From Methylococcaceae bacterium (GTDB lineage Bacteria; Pseudomonadota; Gammaproteobacteria; Methylococcales; Methylomonadaceae): DNA of 64,000 nucleotides. The notes below the pieces were generated by a model that was not told where the DNA came from, ran no database searches, and worked only from the letters and a program-made list of their open reading frames with translations. The stretch is taken from assembly GCA_021647585.1 (NCBI GenBank), contig JAKIUK010000001.1, forward strand, positions 62,001 to 126,000, given 5' to 3'. The translations under genes and the position numbers were made by a program. Numbering within the stretch: position 1 is the stretch's first letter; every line of letters starts with the position of its first letter. Positions 18,595 through 27,495 of this stretch are shown piece by piece.

Positions 18595-18885
18595 CTAATT
18601 TAACCCATATAAGTAAGTAGCGACCGACTCTAGCTCTTCATCCGTATAGCCTTTGGTAATTCGATCCATTATGGAGGCTGATTTTTTGTTGTTTTTAAAG
18701 GCTAATAAGGTTTGTGTAAGTTCTTTTTTAGAAAGTGGTTTGGGCAGGTTGAGCTTTATTAACTTTTCACCATGACAACTATAACAGGCAAAAGCAATCA
18801 TTTTTCCTGAAACATCTGCTGATGAGTGATACCAGGGTAATATTAATAGTATAGTAATAGTGATCTTGATTAATAGGTTTTTCAT
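18595..18885 (-). CDS. fccA: Small periplasmic class I cytochrome c (sulfide dehydrogenase cytochrome subunit)
   Basis: 96 residues. Signal peptide at about 1-24 (hydrophobic, ending SSA). One haem-binding motif CYSCH at about 34-38, and a distal Met in SIMDRITKGYTDEELESVA. This is the one-haem layout of short FccA/cytochrome c553-type proteins. Its TAG is directly followed by the ATG of the flavoprotein subunit. It would accept electrons from the FAD subunit and pass them to the respiratory chain. The flanking 18886-19041 gap shows no further gene. Confidence 0.85.
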   Translation of the reverse strand: MKNLLIKITITILLILPWYHSSADVSGKMIAFACYSCHGEKLIKLNLPKPLSKKELTQTLLAFKNNKKSASIMDRITKGYTDEELESVATYLYGLN

Positions 18886-19041
18886 CTAAAAATATTTATT
18901 AGGAGTGAGGATTTAATAAGTTGCTGAAGTTTTTAAATCCTCGCTCGTTAACAGCAAAAATACTCTCGTAATTGTATGTATGGAGTAGACTTATTTCCAC
19001 ATTTATATGATTATTACTATAGCTTACAAGAGGTACTGTTT

Positions 19042-19686
19042 ATGTTACGTCCATTTTGTTTCTTAATGTTTATTATTTGCAGTAGTAGCGTGTCTGCAGC
19101 TGAAATTAATTTTAAAACACATGATAATGCGACTATTTATGCTAATTTTCAACAGCGTGGATCTCATGCTGTATTATTAGCTCATGGTGCTGTATTCAAT
19201 AAGGAAAGCTGGGGGGATTTCGAACAGCGATTACTTCTAGAAAACTATACAGTATTAGCGATTGACTTTAGGGGGTATAACAAGTCAACTCAAGGGGATA
19301 AAGCTCAGGCTTTATATGAAGATATACTAGCTGGTGTAAATTTTTTAAGGAAACAGAAAAACATTAGCAAAGTCACTGTGCTCGGTGCTAGTATGGGCGG
19401 TGCAGCGGCAGCAAAAGCCAGTGTTTATTCCGAGCCTGATGCTATTGATCAACTTATTTTACTGTCGCCAGCACAGGTTTTTAAACCGGAAGAATTAAAG
19501 GGAAATGTATTATTCATTTGCAGTAAAAATGAATACCTGGCTCAATCAATTCAGTCGGCTTTTAAAAAAGCCCCCGACCAAAAAAAACTTGCTCTAGTCA
19601 ATGGCAAGGCTCATGCCCAGCACATTTTTAAAACACCCCAATCTGTAAAGTTAACGGATATTATTCTGGACTTTTTGATTCAATAG
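19042..19686 (+). CDS. Exported alpha/beta hydrolase
   Basis: 214 residues from ATG 19042, which has AAGAGGT seven bases upstream. An in-frame start 22 codons earlier would place sequence before the signal peptide and is unlikely. The signal peptide runs to SVSAA. The fold shows an oxyanion-type LLAHGAVFNKESW, the nucleophile elbow GASMGG and a late His in AHAQHIF. Length fits small dienelactone-hydrolase-like or serine aminopeptidase-like proteins. Probably periplasmic or outer-membrane-facing; substrate unknown. It is followed by a small palindromic repeat element. Confidence 0.75.
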   Translation: MLRPFCFLMFIICSSSVSAAEINFKTHDNATIYANFQQRGSHAVLLAHGAVFNKESWGDFEQRLLLENYTVLAIDFRGYNKSTQGDKAQALYEDILAGVNFLRKQKNISKVTVLGASMGGAAAAKASVYSEPDAIDQLILLSPAQVFKPEELKGNVLFICSKNEYLAQSIQSAFKKAPDQKKLALVNGKAHAQHIFKTPQSVKLTDIILDFLIQ

Positions 19687-19752
19687 GGGTTGTAATCCCA
19701 AGATTATCAAAGCATGTGTGTCTATGGCCCTATAATTATGAAAAATATTTCC

Positions 19753-19896
19753 TAATTCTACTTTGTCAGATTTTAAAGGGTGCGTTGCACGCACCAAAAT
19801 TATTTTTACCCTTCCGTTGCCGAAATAGTGTGTACAACGCATCCTGCGAAGATACTTTTGTTTAGTATCCATTTGAATGTGACAAAGTAGAACTAA
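19753..19896. repeat. TTAATTCTACTTTGTC-type MITE, copy 1
   Basis: About 144 bp with imperfect terminal inverted repeats TAATTCTACTTTGTCA and TGACAAAGTAGAACTA. An internal GTGCGTTGCACGCACC-type palindrome is present. It is the same family as 33803-33952 and 48145-48290. The right end covers the stop codon of the PEP-CTERM gene. Confidence 0.75.
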
Positions 19897-20570
19897 GCAC
19901 TTTTTCTGTTAAAACCAAATAAACCTAAAACACCAGTCATAAATAACCAGGCAGTTGCAGGTAGTGGGACAGTAGAAATGGCTTTACGCCCGTTTTGTGA
20001 AAAACTTTGAGAGAAGTCACCGTTAAATGACAGGTCTTTAATTAGTAATGATTCTTCAACAAAGCTGCAAAAACCGAGATTGCAAACATTTCCCTCATGG
20101 TTGATTTGTCTGAAAGCGATTTTGTCGGATTTCCAAAGTAGAGTAGAGGTTAAGTCAGCCCCAAATTGCAGGCCGTTAAACCCCAATATATCGCCGAATA
20201 TATCAATTCTTCCTGAAACAACAGTATTGGTTATGGTATCTATTTCTGCCCACATAAATGCAGAATGATCCTTGGTTACTAGAGTGCCTGAGTTAGATGT
20301 TTCATTCCATTTTAATTTTCCTGTGCTTTTAAAGGTCAAAAAGGATGTATCGCTTCGAGACAGAGTAATACCATTAGCGGTAGCTAAAGCACTGGCAGCA
20401 CCTGCAGAAGTACCTGAATTCTGAACATTTACCTCATTCATGCTGAAACGAGGCCATCCAGAATTAAAAGTAAAACCTGAAGCTGATGCGTTTCCGCTGA
20501 TTAGGCAGGTTAATAGTAACAATGCTAGCAGCGAGATAGAGCTGCTGGTGGCTATGTATCTTTTCCACAT
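19893..20570 (-). CDS. PEP-CTERM sorting-domain protein
   Basis: 225 residues. Signal peptide at about 1-30 (ending GNASA). The C-terminus carries a PEP-CTERM-like tripartite tail: VPLPATAWLF, a hydrophobic segment and a short basic end FNRKSA. Such proteins are cut and relocated by an exosortase; none is in the window. The body is low-complexity beta-rich with two Cys (CNLGFC). Function unknown, likely extracellular matrix or envelope. The TAG stop lies in the terminal repeat of a MITE, so the insertion reached exactly the 3' end. It is preceded by AGGAGAAATACAA. Confidence 0.8.
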   Translation of the reverse strand: MWKRYIATSSSISLLALLLLTCLISGNASASGFTFNSGWPRFSMNEVNVQNSGTSAGAASALATANGITLSRSDTSFLTFKSTGKLKWNETSNSGTLVTKDHSAFMWAEIDTITNTVVSGRIDIFGDILGFNGLQFGADLTSTLLWKSDKIAFRQINHEGNVCNLGFCSFVEESLLIKDLSFNGDFSQSFSQNGRKAISTVPLPATAWLFMTGVLGLFGFNRKSA

Positions 20571-21119
20571 TTGTATTTCTCCTAAATAGTGGTTAATGGT
20601 TTAAAGCGAAAATAGCTAGTTGTTGATTCATTTAAATCTAGCTTAACAAGAGTTTGAGACCTTTATATTCAAAAGCTAGATTAGCCATACCATTTACAAA
20701 AACTAAATAAGAATTAGTTTTTATAGAAACGGGTAACCTTAAGTTTTCACAGCAATTTATATCTGTGGATGGAATTAAAGGGCGTCAAACACCTCGGGAA
20801 GAATGCAATATATATGCCATTTTCCGAACTACTATACGGAGTGAATATATTTTTTATTTTTATCAGTTGGTTATATGATTTTGAGTGTATGTAATCTGTG
20901 TTTTTTAAATAGTTGAAGAAAACGGAAACAGTCAAATCGCATAAAAAATATGGTATATGCCATATTAAGCAATGCAAACCGGAATAGGTTACTTTTGCTT
21001 GTGTCAGAAAATAGGGAGAGAAATTTAAGCTGAGATAAATAGATGTACTAATAAAATTAAGGTAGATTAAGCAGCGGTTTGTCGAAATAATAGGCAATGC
21101 TGAAATTAAAAATAACTTG
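20571..21119. other. AT-rich intergenic region
   Basis: About 550 bp between the divergent PEP-CTERM and selO genes. An imperfect palindrome ATATGG-TATATG-CCATAT lies at 20948-20965 and could be a regulator site. A 116-codon minus-strand frame is not credible (no ribosome binding site, odd composition). Promoters for both flanking genes are expected here but not clearly visible. Confidence 0.45.
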
Positions 21120-22751
21120 ATGAATATGCAAATACAAGATGATCATGGATTGGATAAGCTGGTTTTTGATAATCTGTTTGTTCAGCAATTACCTGCTGAT
21201 ACAGAAACTGAAAATTTTCGTAGACAAGTATTAGGTGCTTGTCATTCGTTTGTTTTACCTACTAAGGTAAAAACTCCCCAGGTAGTTGCTTATTCAAAAG
21301 AAATGGCTGAACAGTTGGGACTTAGTATTGCTGATTGTGAATCAGAACAATTTGCTAAAGTTTTCGCAGGTAATGAAATACTTCCGGGTATGAAACCTTA
21401 TGCAATGTGTTATGGAGGACATCAGTTTGGCCATTGGGCCGGACAATTAGGTGATGGACGGGCTATAAATCTGGGAGAGGTGGTAAATCAGAATAATCAA
21501 CGCTGGGTACTACAACTTAAAGGGGCAGGACCTACCCCTTATTCTCGTAATGCAGATGGTATGGCTGTTTTACGCTCGTCAGTACGTGAATTTTTATGTA
21601 GCGAGGCCATGCATCATTTAGGCATCCCAACTACACGTGCTCTGAGTCTCGTTTTGACGGGCGAACAAGTGGTTCGCGATATGTTTTATGACGGTAACTC
21701 AAAGGCAGAGCCTGGTGCAGTTGTTTGCAGAGTATCCCCTTCATTTATACGTTTTGGTAGTTTTCAGATTTTTGCGTCTAGAGGTGAGATTGATTTATTG
21801 CGTCAATTTGTCGATTTCACCATTCGCACTGATTTTCCTTATTTATTAAAACAGTCTACACAACTCAATAAAGAAAGCTACATAGTCTGGTTTGAAGATA
21901 TTTGTCGTAAAACGGCTGAAATGATAGTTCATTGGCAACGGGTGGGTTTTGTTCATGGCGTGATGAATACAGATAATATGTCCATCCTGGGGTTGACCAT
22001 AGATTACGGCCCTTATGGCTGGCTTGATGATTATGATCCTGACTGGACACCAAATACAACGGATGCAGGTGAGCGCCGTTATCGGTATGGACAACAACCT
22101 GAAATTGCTTGCTGGAATCTGGTGCAGTTGGCGAATACACTATATCCTTTGATTGGAGAGGTCGAACCGTTGCAGCATGCTTTGACAGTTTATAACAAAA
22201 CCTTTGAGCAAGGTTGGCAAGCAATGATGGCTCAGAAATTGGGATTAAAAGCCTATGATCCTGAAACCGATAATGATATATGTAAGGAGTTATTGGCTTT
22301 ATTGGCTGAAGTTGAAACTGACATGACAATTTTTTATCGAAAGCTTGCTGTAATAGATGTGGATATTAAAATAAATGAATTAACCGATGAGCAATTGATC
22401 AGACCCTTGTTAGATGCTTATTATAGATTTGATGCAGTGAGTGATTCATATAAATCACATATTGCAAGCTGGTTAAGAAAATACATACTGCGGATACAAA
22501 AAGAAGGCACCAAACAGGCAGATAAACTGCAGCGTATGAATGCAGTAAATCCAAAGTATGTATTGAGAAATTACTTGGCTCAACTAGCCATTGATAAGGC
22601 TGAGCTAGGTGACTTTTCCATGATTACGGAACTGCTGGATGTGATGCGTTATCCATACGCGGAACAAGTGGATAAAGAACAATATGCAAAAAAACGACCT
22701 GACTGGGCGCGGCAAAGAGCCGGTTGTTCTATGTTGTCATGCAGTTCCTAG
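21120..22751 (+). CDS. selO: SelO family protein adenylyltransferase (YdiU-type)
   Basis: 543 residues from ATG 21120; a TTG three bases earlier and an ATG two codons later are alternatives. Highly conserved blocks of the SelO pseudokinase fold: GGHQFGHWAGQLGDGRA, LKGAGPTPYSR, RVSPSFIRFGSF, and HGVMNTDNMSILG followed by IDYGPYGWLDDYD. These bind nucleotide in an inverted orientation, and the family transfers AMP to protein hydroxyl groups during redox stress. The C-terminus ends in CSMLSCSS, the cysteine version of the site where many eukaryotes have selenocysteine. It is monocistronic and followed by a peroxiredoxin gene, in line with a redox role. Confidence 0.93.
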   Translation: MNMQIQDDHGLDKLVFDNLFVQQLPADTETENFRRQVLGACHSFVLPTKVKTPQVVAYSKEMAEQLGLSIADCESEQFAKVFAGNEILPGMKPYAMCYGGHQFGHWAGQLGDGRAINLGEVVNQNNQRWVLQLKGAGPTPYSRNADGMAVLRSSVREFLCSEAMHHLGIPTTRALSLVLTGEQVVRDMFYDGNSKAEPGAVVCRVSPSFIRFGSFQIFASRGEIDLLRQFVDFTIRTDFPYLLKQSTQLNKESYIVWFEDICRKTAEMIVHWQRVGFVHGVMNTDNMSILGLTIDYGPYGWLDDYDPDWTPNTTDAGERRYRYGQQPEIACWNLVQLANTLYPLIGEVEPLQHALTVYNKTFEQGWQAMMAQKLGLKAYDPETDNDICKELLALLAEVETDMTIFYRKLAVIDVDIKINELTDEQLIRPLLDAYYRFDAVSDSYKSHIASWLRKYILRIQKEGTKQADKLQRMNAVNPKYVLRNYLAQLAIDKAELGDFSMITELLDVMRYPYAEQVDKEQYAKKRPDWARQRAGCSMLSCSS

Positions 22752-22849
22752 ACTAATTGTTAGGAAAATTTAGTGGTTTTTATATCAGTTAAATTCAGTA
22801 ATAATCAAAATGCTACATTATTAATAAATCCTCGACCCAGGAGACTGTC

Positions 22850-23314
22850 ATGTTAGAAAAAAATCAAATTGCCCCTGTATTTAGTACAAAAAATCAGCAT
22901 AATTCTGTCGTAGAATTAGCGTCTTTTAAAGGTAATAAAAATGTTGTTTTATATTTTTATCCTAAAGATGATACCCCTGGCTGCACCATTGAGGCGAATG
23001 ACTTTACCAGACTTGCCAATGAATTTTCCGCATTGGATACCGTGGTTATAGGCGTAAATAAAGATTCTTGTGCCAGCCATACCGATTTTATTGAAAAGTT
23101 TGATTTAAAACTGGATTTGCTTGCTGATGAGAGTGGGGAGTTATGTGAGAAATACGGTGTTTGGCAAGAAAAAGAAAAAAATGGCATAAAAAAAATGGCT
23201 ATTTTGCGCTCTACTTTTATTATCAATAAAGCAGGCGAGCTGGCAGAGGTGATGTATGGAGTATCTCATGAAGGCCATGCACAAGCTGTTTTGGAAAAAG
23301 TTCAGCAGTTGTAA
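22850..23314 (+). CDS. bcp: Thiol peroxidase of the Bcp/PrxQ family
   Basis: 154 residues, the usual length. The peroxidatic Cys45 is in DDTPGCTIEANDF. The +5 position typical of E. coli-type Bcp holds Asn, so the resolving Cys must be elsewhere; Cys74 in NKDSCASH is a candidate, as is the Cys in GELCEKYG. The enzyme reduces hydroperoxides with thioredoxin in the cytoplasm. A good ribosome binding site (CAGGAG) precedes ATG 22850. The next gene starts 19 bases downstream. Confidence 0.92.
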   Translation: MLEKNQIAPVFSTKNQHNSVVELASFKGNKNVVLYFYPKDDTPGCTIEANDFTRLANEFSALDTVVIGVNKDSCASHTDFIEKFDLKLDLLADESGELCEKYGVWQEKEKNGIKKMAILRSTFIINKAGELAEVMYGVSHEGHAQAVLEKVQQL

Positions 23315-23333
23315 CTTGAATCCATCTGAACCA

Positions 23334-23984
23334 ATGAAAAATGCAATAATTTATTTGCACGGTTTTAATTCGGCATCACTTGATCTATCGGGAAATCTGT
23401 TAGCTACAAAGCAGAAATTAGTTGTTTTAGATAGATTTTGCCAGCAACATCAAATTAAATTTTGTACCCCAAATGTAGACTATAGATATTTTGAGCAGCT
23501 TATTAGTAAATTAACGCAGTTATTTGTTGATTTGGAAGCTGAGGGGTACAAGGTTTTATTTATGGGTTCTTCACTTGGAGGCTTTACCAGTGAATACATG
23601 GCTATGAAAACCCATGTCCAGGCCATTATGATAAATCCAGCAATTTCACCTTCTGAATTATTAGTCCAATTTATTGGTGTCAGTGAAAATTTTGAAATAA
23701 AACAAGCTTTTGAATGGAATAAAGCGCATTGTGAGCAGTATGTTTTCTATGAAAATGAGTTGAAACATCAGGCAGATAGCGAAATAAAAAGAGTTGTATT
23801 GCTAGACATGGCGGATGAACTAATGGACTCAACAAAAACACTAGAAAAATATCAACACATTGCCGAGGTTATCTGTTTTCAAGGCGGTTCGCATGGTTTT
23901 GATCATATTGAACAAGCTTTGCCAGCGATTAAAAAAGTGATTTTTACACATAATAAGGGCGGTGGTAATAAGACATTTGACTAG
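23334..23984 (+). CDS. YqiA-type esterase/hydrolase
   Basis: 216 residues from ATG 23334, 19 bases after the bcp stop; the frame is open further upstream inside bcp but that part is overlap. It has the compact alpha/beta hydrolase layout of the YqiA/UPF0227 family: AIIYLHGFNSAS at the start, nucleophile motif MGSSLGGF, an Asp in LLDMADELMD, and a late GGSHGFDH. The enzyme is a small cytoplasmic esterase of uncertain substrate. No strong ribosome binding site is visible, so translational coupling to bcp is likely. An IS200 copy inserted 60 bases after its end. Confidence 0.8.
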   Translation: MKNAIIYLHGFNSASLDLSGNLLATKQKLVVLDRFCQQHQIKFCTPNVDYRYFEQLISKLTQLFVDLEAEGYKVLFMGSSLGGFTSEYMAMKTHVQAIMINPAISPSELLVQFIGVSENFEIKQAFEWNKAHCEQYVFYENELKHQADSEIKRVVLLDMADELMDSTKTLEKYQHIAEVICFQGGSHGFDHIEQALPAIKKVIFTHNKGGGNKTFD

Positions 23985-24043
23985 TCCTACGGTACAGAAA
24001 TATCTTAAGTTATATGCTAGGAGGGGGGATAGTTAAATTTCGG

Positions 24044-24687
24044 ATTCAATATCCATGCCCAAAGGACATGGAATTGTGTTGACCCCCTATAAGGGGGCTA
24101 AGCTGGCCTTTAGAAAAGGCAAGCTTGATAGTTGAGCCACCAATATTATCGGTTAAATTAAACTATTTTTCATCTTGGTACTTTACATACTTTCTAATCA
24201 TTTCCGAATCTAAACCTACGGTATCAACACAATATCCACTTGCCCAAAAATGATTACCCCAATATGGACGTTGCTTCAACTCTGGAAACTTTGAAAATAA
24301 CCTTATCGCTGATTTCCCCTTCATTACTCCCATTAGTGATGATATCGATACCTTTGGTGGTACTTTTATCAACAAATGAACATGGTCTGCTTGAATATTA
24401 AGTTCTACAACCTCGCAACTCAGTCTCTCTGATTGAATAATAATAGTTTTACGAACTTCCTCTCCTATTTTTCCGTTCAACACTTTATATCTATATTTTG
24501 GTACCCACACAATATGATATTGGCAATGCCAGACAACATGTGCTAACTTCTTAAATCGACTCATTTGTTACTCCTTATTCTTGAATTGGTGGCTCAACTC
24601 AAGATATGGTTTAACATTTGATCAATTCATAGGCACAGCCTTTGTGCTCCACGCCCATAGGACGTGGCTATTTAAGTTTTAGTATAA
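24044..24687 (-). mobile_element. IS200/IS605-family insertion sequence, copy 2
   Basis: 644 bp; I found no difference from copy 1 (15355-15998) on reading the two side by side. It has the same subterminal hairpins and no target duplication. On the transposase strand, both copies' left ends begin TTATACTAAAAC, directly after unrelated flanks, which suggests a TTAT-like target. It lies between the YqiA-like gene and trmL, interrupting neither. Confidence 0.85.
24163..24564 (-). CDS. tnpA: IS200-type transposase TnpA (copy 2)
   Basis: 133 residues, identical to the copy at 15474-15875. HUH motif ADHVHLLI and catalytic Tyr in KYVKY are both intact, so the element is likely active. Identity of protein and flanks indicates recent movement. 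Confidence 0.9.
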   Translation of the reverse strand: MSRFKKLAHVVWHCQYHIVWVPKYRYKVLNGKIGEEVRKTIIIQSERLSCEVVELNIQADHVHLLIKVPPKVSISSLMGVMKGKSAIRLFSKFPELKQRPYWGNHFWASGYCVDTVGLDSEMIRKYVKYQDEK

Positions 24688-24700
24688 TAGTCATATAGAT

Positions 24701-25165
24701 TTATTCGCCTCCCTGAAAACCATGCTGTCTCCATGCTTCATAGCTTACAAGGGCGACAGTATTAGACAGGTTCATACTCCGGTTATTAGCTTGCATGGGT
24801 ATTCTTAGCTGATGGTTTGCAGGAATAGTTTGCTGAACTTCTGCGGGTAGACCAGCCGTTTCTGATCCAAATAATAAAATATCCCCAGGATAGTATTTAA
24901 TTTCAGCGTAACTTTGCGTTCCTTTGGTTGTTAATGCCAGAACCCTATGGTTCGGTAGTGAGCTTAATAAGGCCTGGTAATTTTCATGTAGGGTGATATT
25001 GGCTAAGTCTTGATAATCCAGGCCTGATCGCCTTAGACTTTTTTCTTCAAGATCAAAACCCAAAGGCTCAATTAAGTGTAGATGGCAGCCGTTGTTAGCC
25101 ACAAGACGCATTATGTTGCCGGTGTTTTGCGGTATTTTAGGTTCATGGAGTGCAATATTAAACAT
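24701..25165 (-). CDS. trmL: tRNA (cytidine/uridine-34-2'-O)-methyltransferase
   Basis: 154 residues, the typical TrmL (YibK) length. It is a minimal SPOUT methyltransferase with the C-terminal trefoil-knot motifs [11 protein letters not shown] (about 95-105) and LRIPM followed by [15 protein letters not shown]. It methylates the wobble nucleotide ribose of tRNA-Leu isoacceptors using S-adenosylmethionine. It starts at ATG 25165 and begins [17 protein letters not shown], matching the family start. No operon partner. Confidence 0.93.
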   Translation of the reverse strand: MFNIALHEPKIPQNTGNIMRLVANNGCHLHLIEPLGFDLEEKSLRRSGLDYQDLANITLHENYQALLSSLPNHRVLALTTKGTQSYAEIKYYPGDILLFGSETAGLPAEVQQTIPANHQLRIPMQANNRSMNLSNTVALVSYEAWRQHGFQGGE

Positions 25166-25647
25166 GATTTTGGGTGTGTTTTTACAATCAAGGTGCTAAT
25201 ACATTAAGGACAGCTAAAAATTTAACAGGAGATTTTTTAGTGTAAAGTTATATTTTAAACAATTAGATGGCTATTAATAAAGTACAGATTAAACTTTAGA
25301 ATACGTCACTCCTGACAGTTTTAATGATTTTAATGAACTGTCAATTCGACCAGCGGGACAATTTGTATAGGCAGATATATTGCTCCTTACAATATCAGCA
25401 TTCACTATTTCTCTGTGGTTTACACAGGAGGTAGGGCAATGCATAATGCTATGGAAGGCATGTAGGAAGGTAACGCAGGAGCAGTTACCGAGGAGCAGCG
25501 AAGCGGTGTTACCGAGAAATATTGTTGTTCAGTAGTGCCCTAGTTACAGGATTCCTCCCGCAGGTCGGAATAACACCGTTTGTGAAGTTAATCCAGTTTA
25601 AAGTCAAAATTGAGAGTAACCTGCAATAGGTTAATAGTCATAAACAA
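25166..25647. other. Intergenic region with hairpin and dispersed repeat
   Basis: No gene. GACAGTT/AACTGTC (25314-25320 and 25336-25342) form a perfect 7-bp stem next to the repeat at 25343-25571. A T-rich stretch near 25225 may be promoter DNA for trmL. Confidence 0.45.
25343..25571. repeat. Small dispersed inverted-repeat element, copy B
   Basis: About 229 bp with inverted ends AATTCGACC (25343 onwards) and GGTCGGAAT (near 25571). Its left third is the reverse complement of the copy at 8856-8954 with about 85% identity by eye. The middle (about 25450-25530) has no counterpart in copy A, so this copy is longer or carries an insertion. Confidence 0.55.
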
Positions 25648-27438
25648 TTATAAAAAAATATTTCCTTGTTGATTTAATAATATTTCAATTTCGTTGGCTG
25701 AGACAGGCTTGCTAAAATAATAACCTTGAGCATAGTTGCATCCATGAGCTTGCAGGAACATAAGTTGTTCTTTGGTTTCAACGCCTTCTGCGATCACTTT
25801 CATATTTAAACTTTGTCCCATAGCTAAAATAGCTTTAACTAGAGTATCTTCACCAGACCCCTGGTTGGAGTCTCTTATAAACGACTGGTCTATCTTCAAT
25901 GTATCAATGGGAAAGCGGCGAAGGTAGCTTAAAGATGAATAGCCTGTTCCAAAGTCATCTACAGAGAGGGATATACCCAGATTTTTTAACTCGGAAAGGC
26001 CGTTTAAAATCAGTTTAGAGTCTTCTAACATTAAGTTTTCTGTGATTTCTAACTGAATAATATGTTCGGGTAACTGATTTTGTTGAATCAGTTTTTTTAA
26101 TAAAGTAACACTGTCTGCTTTTTCTTCAAATTGTCGGGTAGACATGTTAATAGCTATGTGCAGGTCTGAAAAACCTTGCTCATGCCATGAGCTTATTTGT
26201 TTGCATGCTGTGGTTAAAACCCATTTTCCTACTTTTAATATCAAATCACTTTCTTCGGCAATGGAAATGATTTTATCGGGGGATACCTGCCCATGTTTTG
26301 GATGTGACCAACGTAACAGAGCTTCGACCCCGCAAATGGTTTCATCTTGCAAATTGATAATCGGCTGGTAATTCAAATAAAGCTCATTGTTCAGTAATGC
26401 ACTATACAAGTCTTTTTCCAGTTCCATGCGTTGATTGGCATGTTCTGTCATGTCTGAGGAAAAAAAGGCATAAGCATTTTTTCCTTTTTCTTTCACTTCG
26501 TACATAGCCATGTCAGCATTTTTTAACATGGCATGTAAATTTTCTCCGTCGTTAGGATAGGAAGAAATGCCAATACTACAACCTATGTGTATCAGTTGAC
26601 CATGTATTTCAAAAGGGTGGGATAGTTCCTTGATGATTTTTTCAGCAACAATTGCAGCATCTTCTTTTTTATGTAGCTCTGTTAAAGTAACAGTGAATTC
26701 ATCGCCTCCTATTCTTGCAACTGTATCAACACCGCGCAAACATGTTGAAAGGCGTTGCCCAACTTGTTCCAGCAATAAATCTCCTATGTGGTGACCTAAA
26801 GAATCATTTACATGTTTGAAACGATCCAGGTCAATGAGTAATAATGAAAAGGAAGAATTGTTCCGTTTGGCCAGCTTGTAAACGTATGCCAGACGTTCGT
26901 TGAATAAATTTCTGTTAGGTAGCTGGGTTAGTTGGTCATAATTAGCCAGGTAATGTAATTTTTCGTAGACTTTTTGCTTTTCAGTTATTTCACGAGTGAG
27001 TTCTTCCGTACGGTGAGCAACGAGTTGTTCAAGTTCAAGCGAATGTTGTTGTAATTTTTTATTTGCCTTTGACAAGGCAATTTGCGTGCCTACTCTGGCT
27101 TTAACAACAGGGGGACTAATGGGTTTTATAATGTAGTCTACGGCTCCCAGATTAAATCCTTTTATCTCATCTTCAGTTTCATTTTTTACGGTAAGAAAGA
27201 TTATAGGCGTCTTACGATAAAGCTCAGTTTGTTTGATGGTTTTACATATTTCATAGCCATTTAAATCAGGCATAACTATATCTAGCAAGATTAAGGCAAT
27301 ATCATGCTTAGTGAGTAACTCTATAGCCTCCTTACCATTTTTTGCAATAACTATTTGGTATAGGTCTTGAAGGATATTTTGTAATAAATTACAAAAAAAG
27401 CGCTCGTCATCAACTATTAAAATGGTGTCTTTAGACAT
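25648..27438 (-). CDS. Response regulator with GGDEF and EAL domains
   Basis: 596 residues. REC domain (about 1-125) with the phospho-acceptor Asp in LILLDIVMPDLNG. A coiled linker leads to a GGDEF domain (about 165-325) with intact RIGGDEF and an RGVD inhibitory site five residues before it. An EAL domain (about 340-590) follows with the variant EALLRWSHP, NMSTRQF, DDFGTGYSSLSYL and KIDQSFI. Both catalytic sites look complete, so it could make and degrade c-di-GMP depending on phosphorylation. It is the third gene of a minus-strand operon behind the hybrid kinase (57 bp gap), which probably phosphorylates it. Confidence 0.92.
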   Translation of the reverse strand: MSKDTILIVDDERFFCNLLQNILQDLYQIVIAKNGKEAIELLTKHDIALILLDIVMPDLNGYEICKTIKQTELYRKTPIIFLTVKNETEDEIKGFNLGAVDYIIKPISPPVVKARVGTQIALSKANKKLQQHSLELEQLVAHRTEELTREITEKQKVYEKLHYLANYDQLTQLPNRNLFNERLAYVYKLAKRNNSSFSLLLIDLDRFKHVNDSLGHHIGDLLLEQVGQRLSTCLRGVDTVARIGGDEFTVTLTELHKKEDAAIVAEKIIKELSHPFEIHGQLIHIGCSIGISSYPNDGENLHAMLKNADMAMYEVKEKGKNAYAFFSSDMTEHANQRMELEKDLYSALLNNELYLNYQPIINLQDETICGVEALLRWSHPKHGQVSPDKIISIAEESDLILKVGKWVLTTACKQISSWHEQGFSDLHIAINMSTRQFEEKADSVTLLKKLIQQNQLPEHIIQLEITENLMLEDSKLILNGLSELKNLGISLSVDDFGTGYSSLSYLRRFPIDTLKIDQSFIRDSNQGSGEDTLVKAILAMGQSLNMKVIAEGVETKEQLMFLQAHGCNYAQGYYFSKPVSANEIEILLNQQGNIFL

Positions 27439-27495
27439 GAGGTCTATGTGCTATAGAAAGTAAGGGATTTCAACGAATAGAATATACCCATTTGT

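Noticed and set aside
20747..21097. 116-codon frame on the minus strand
   Set aside because: No ribosome binding site, AT-driven composition, no recognisable motif, and it fills a promoter region.
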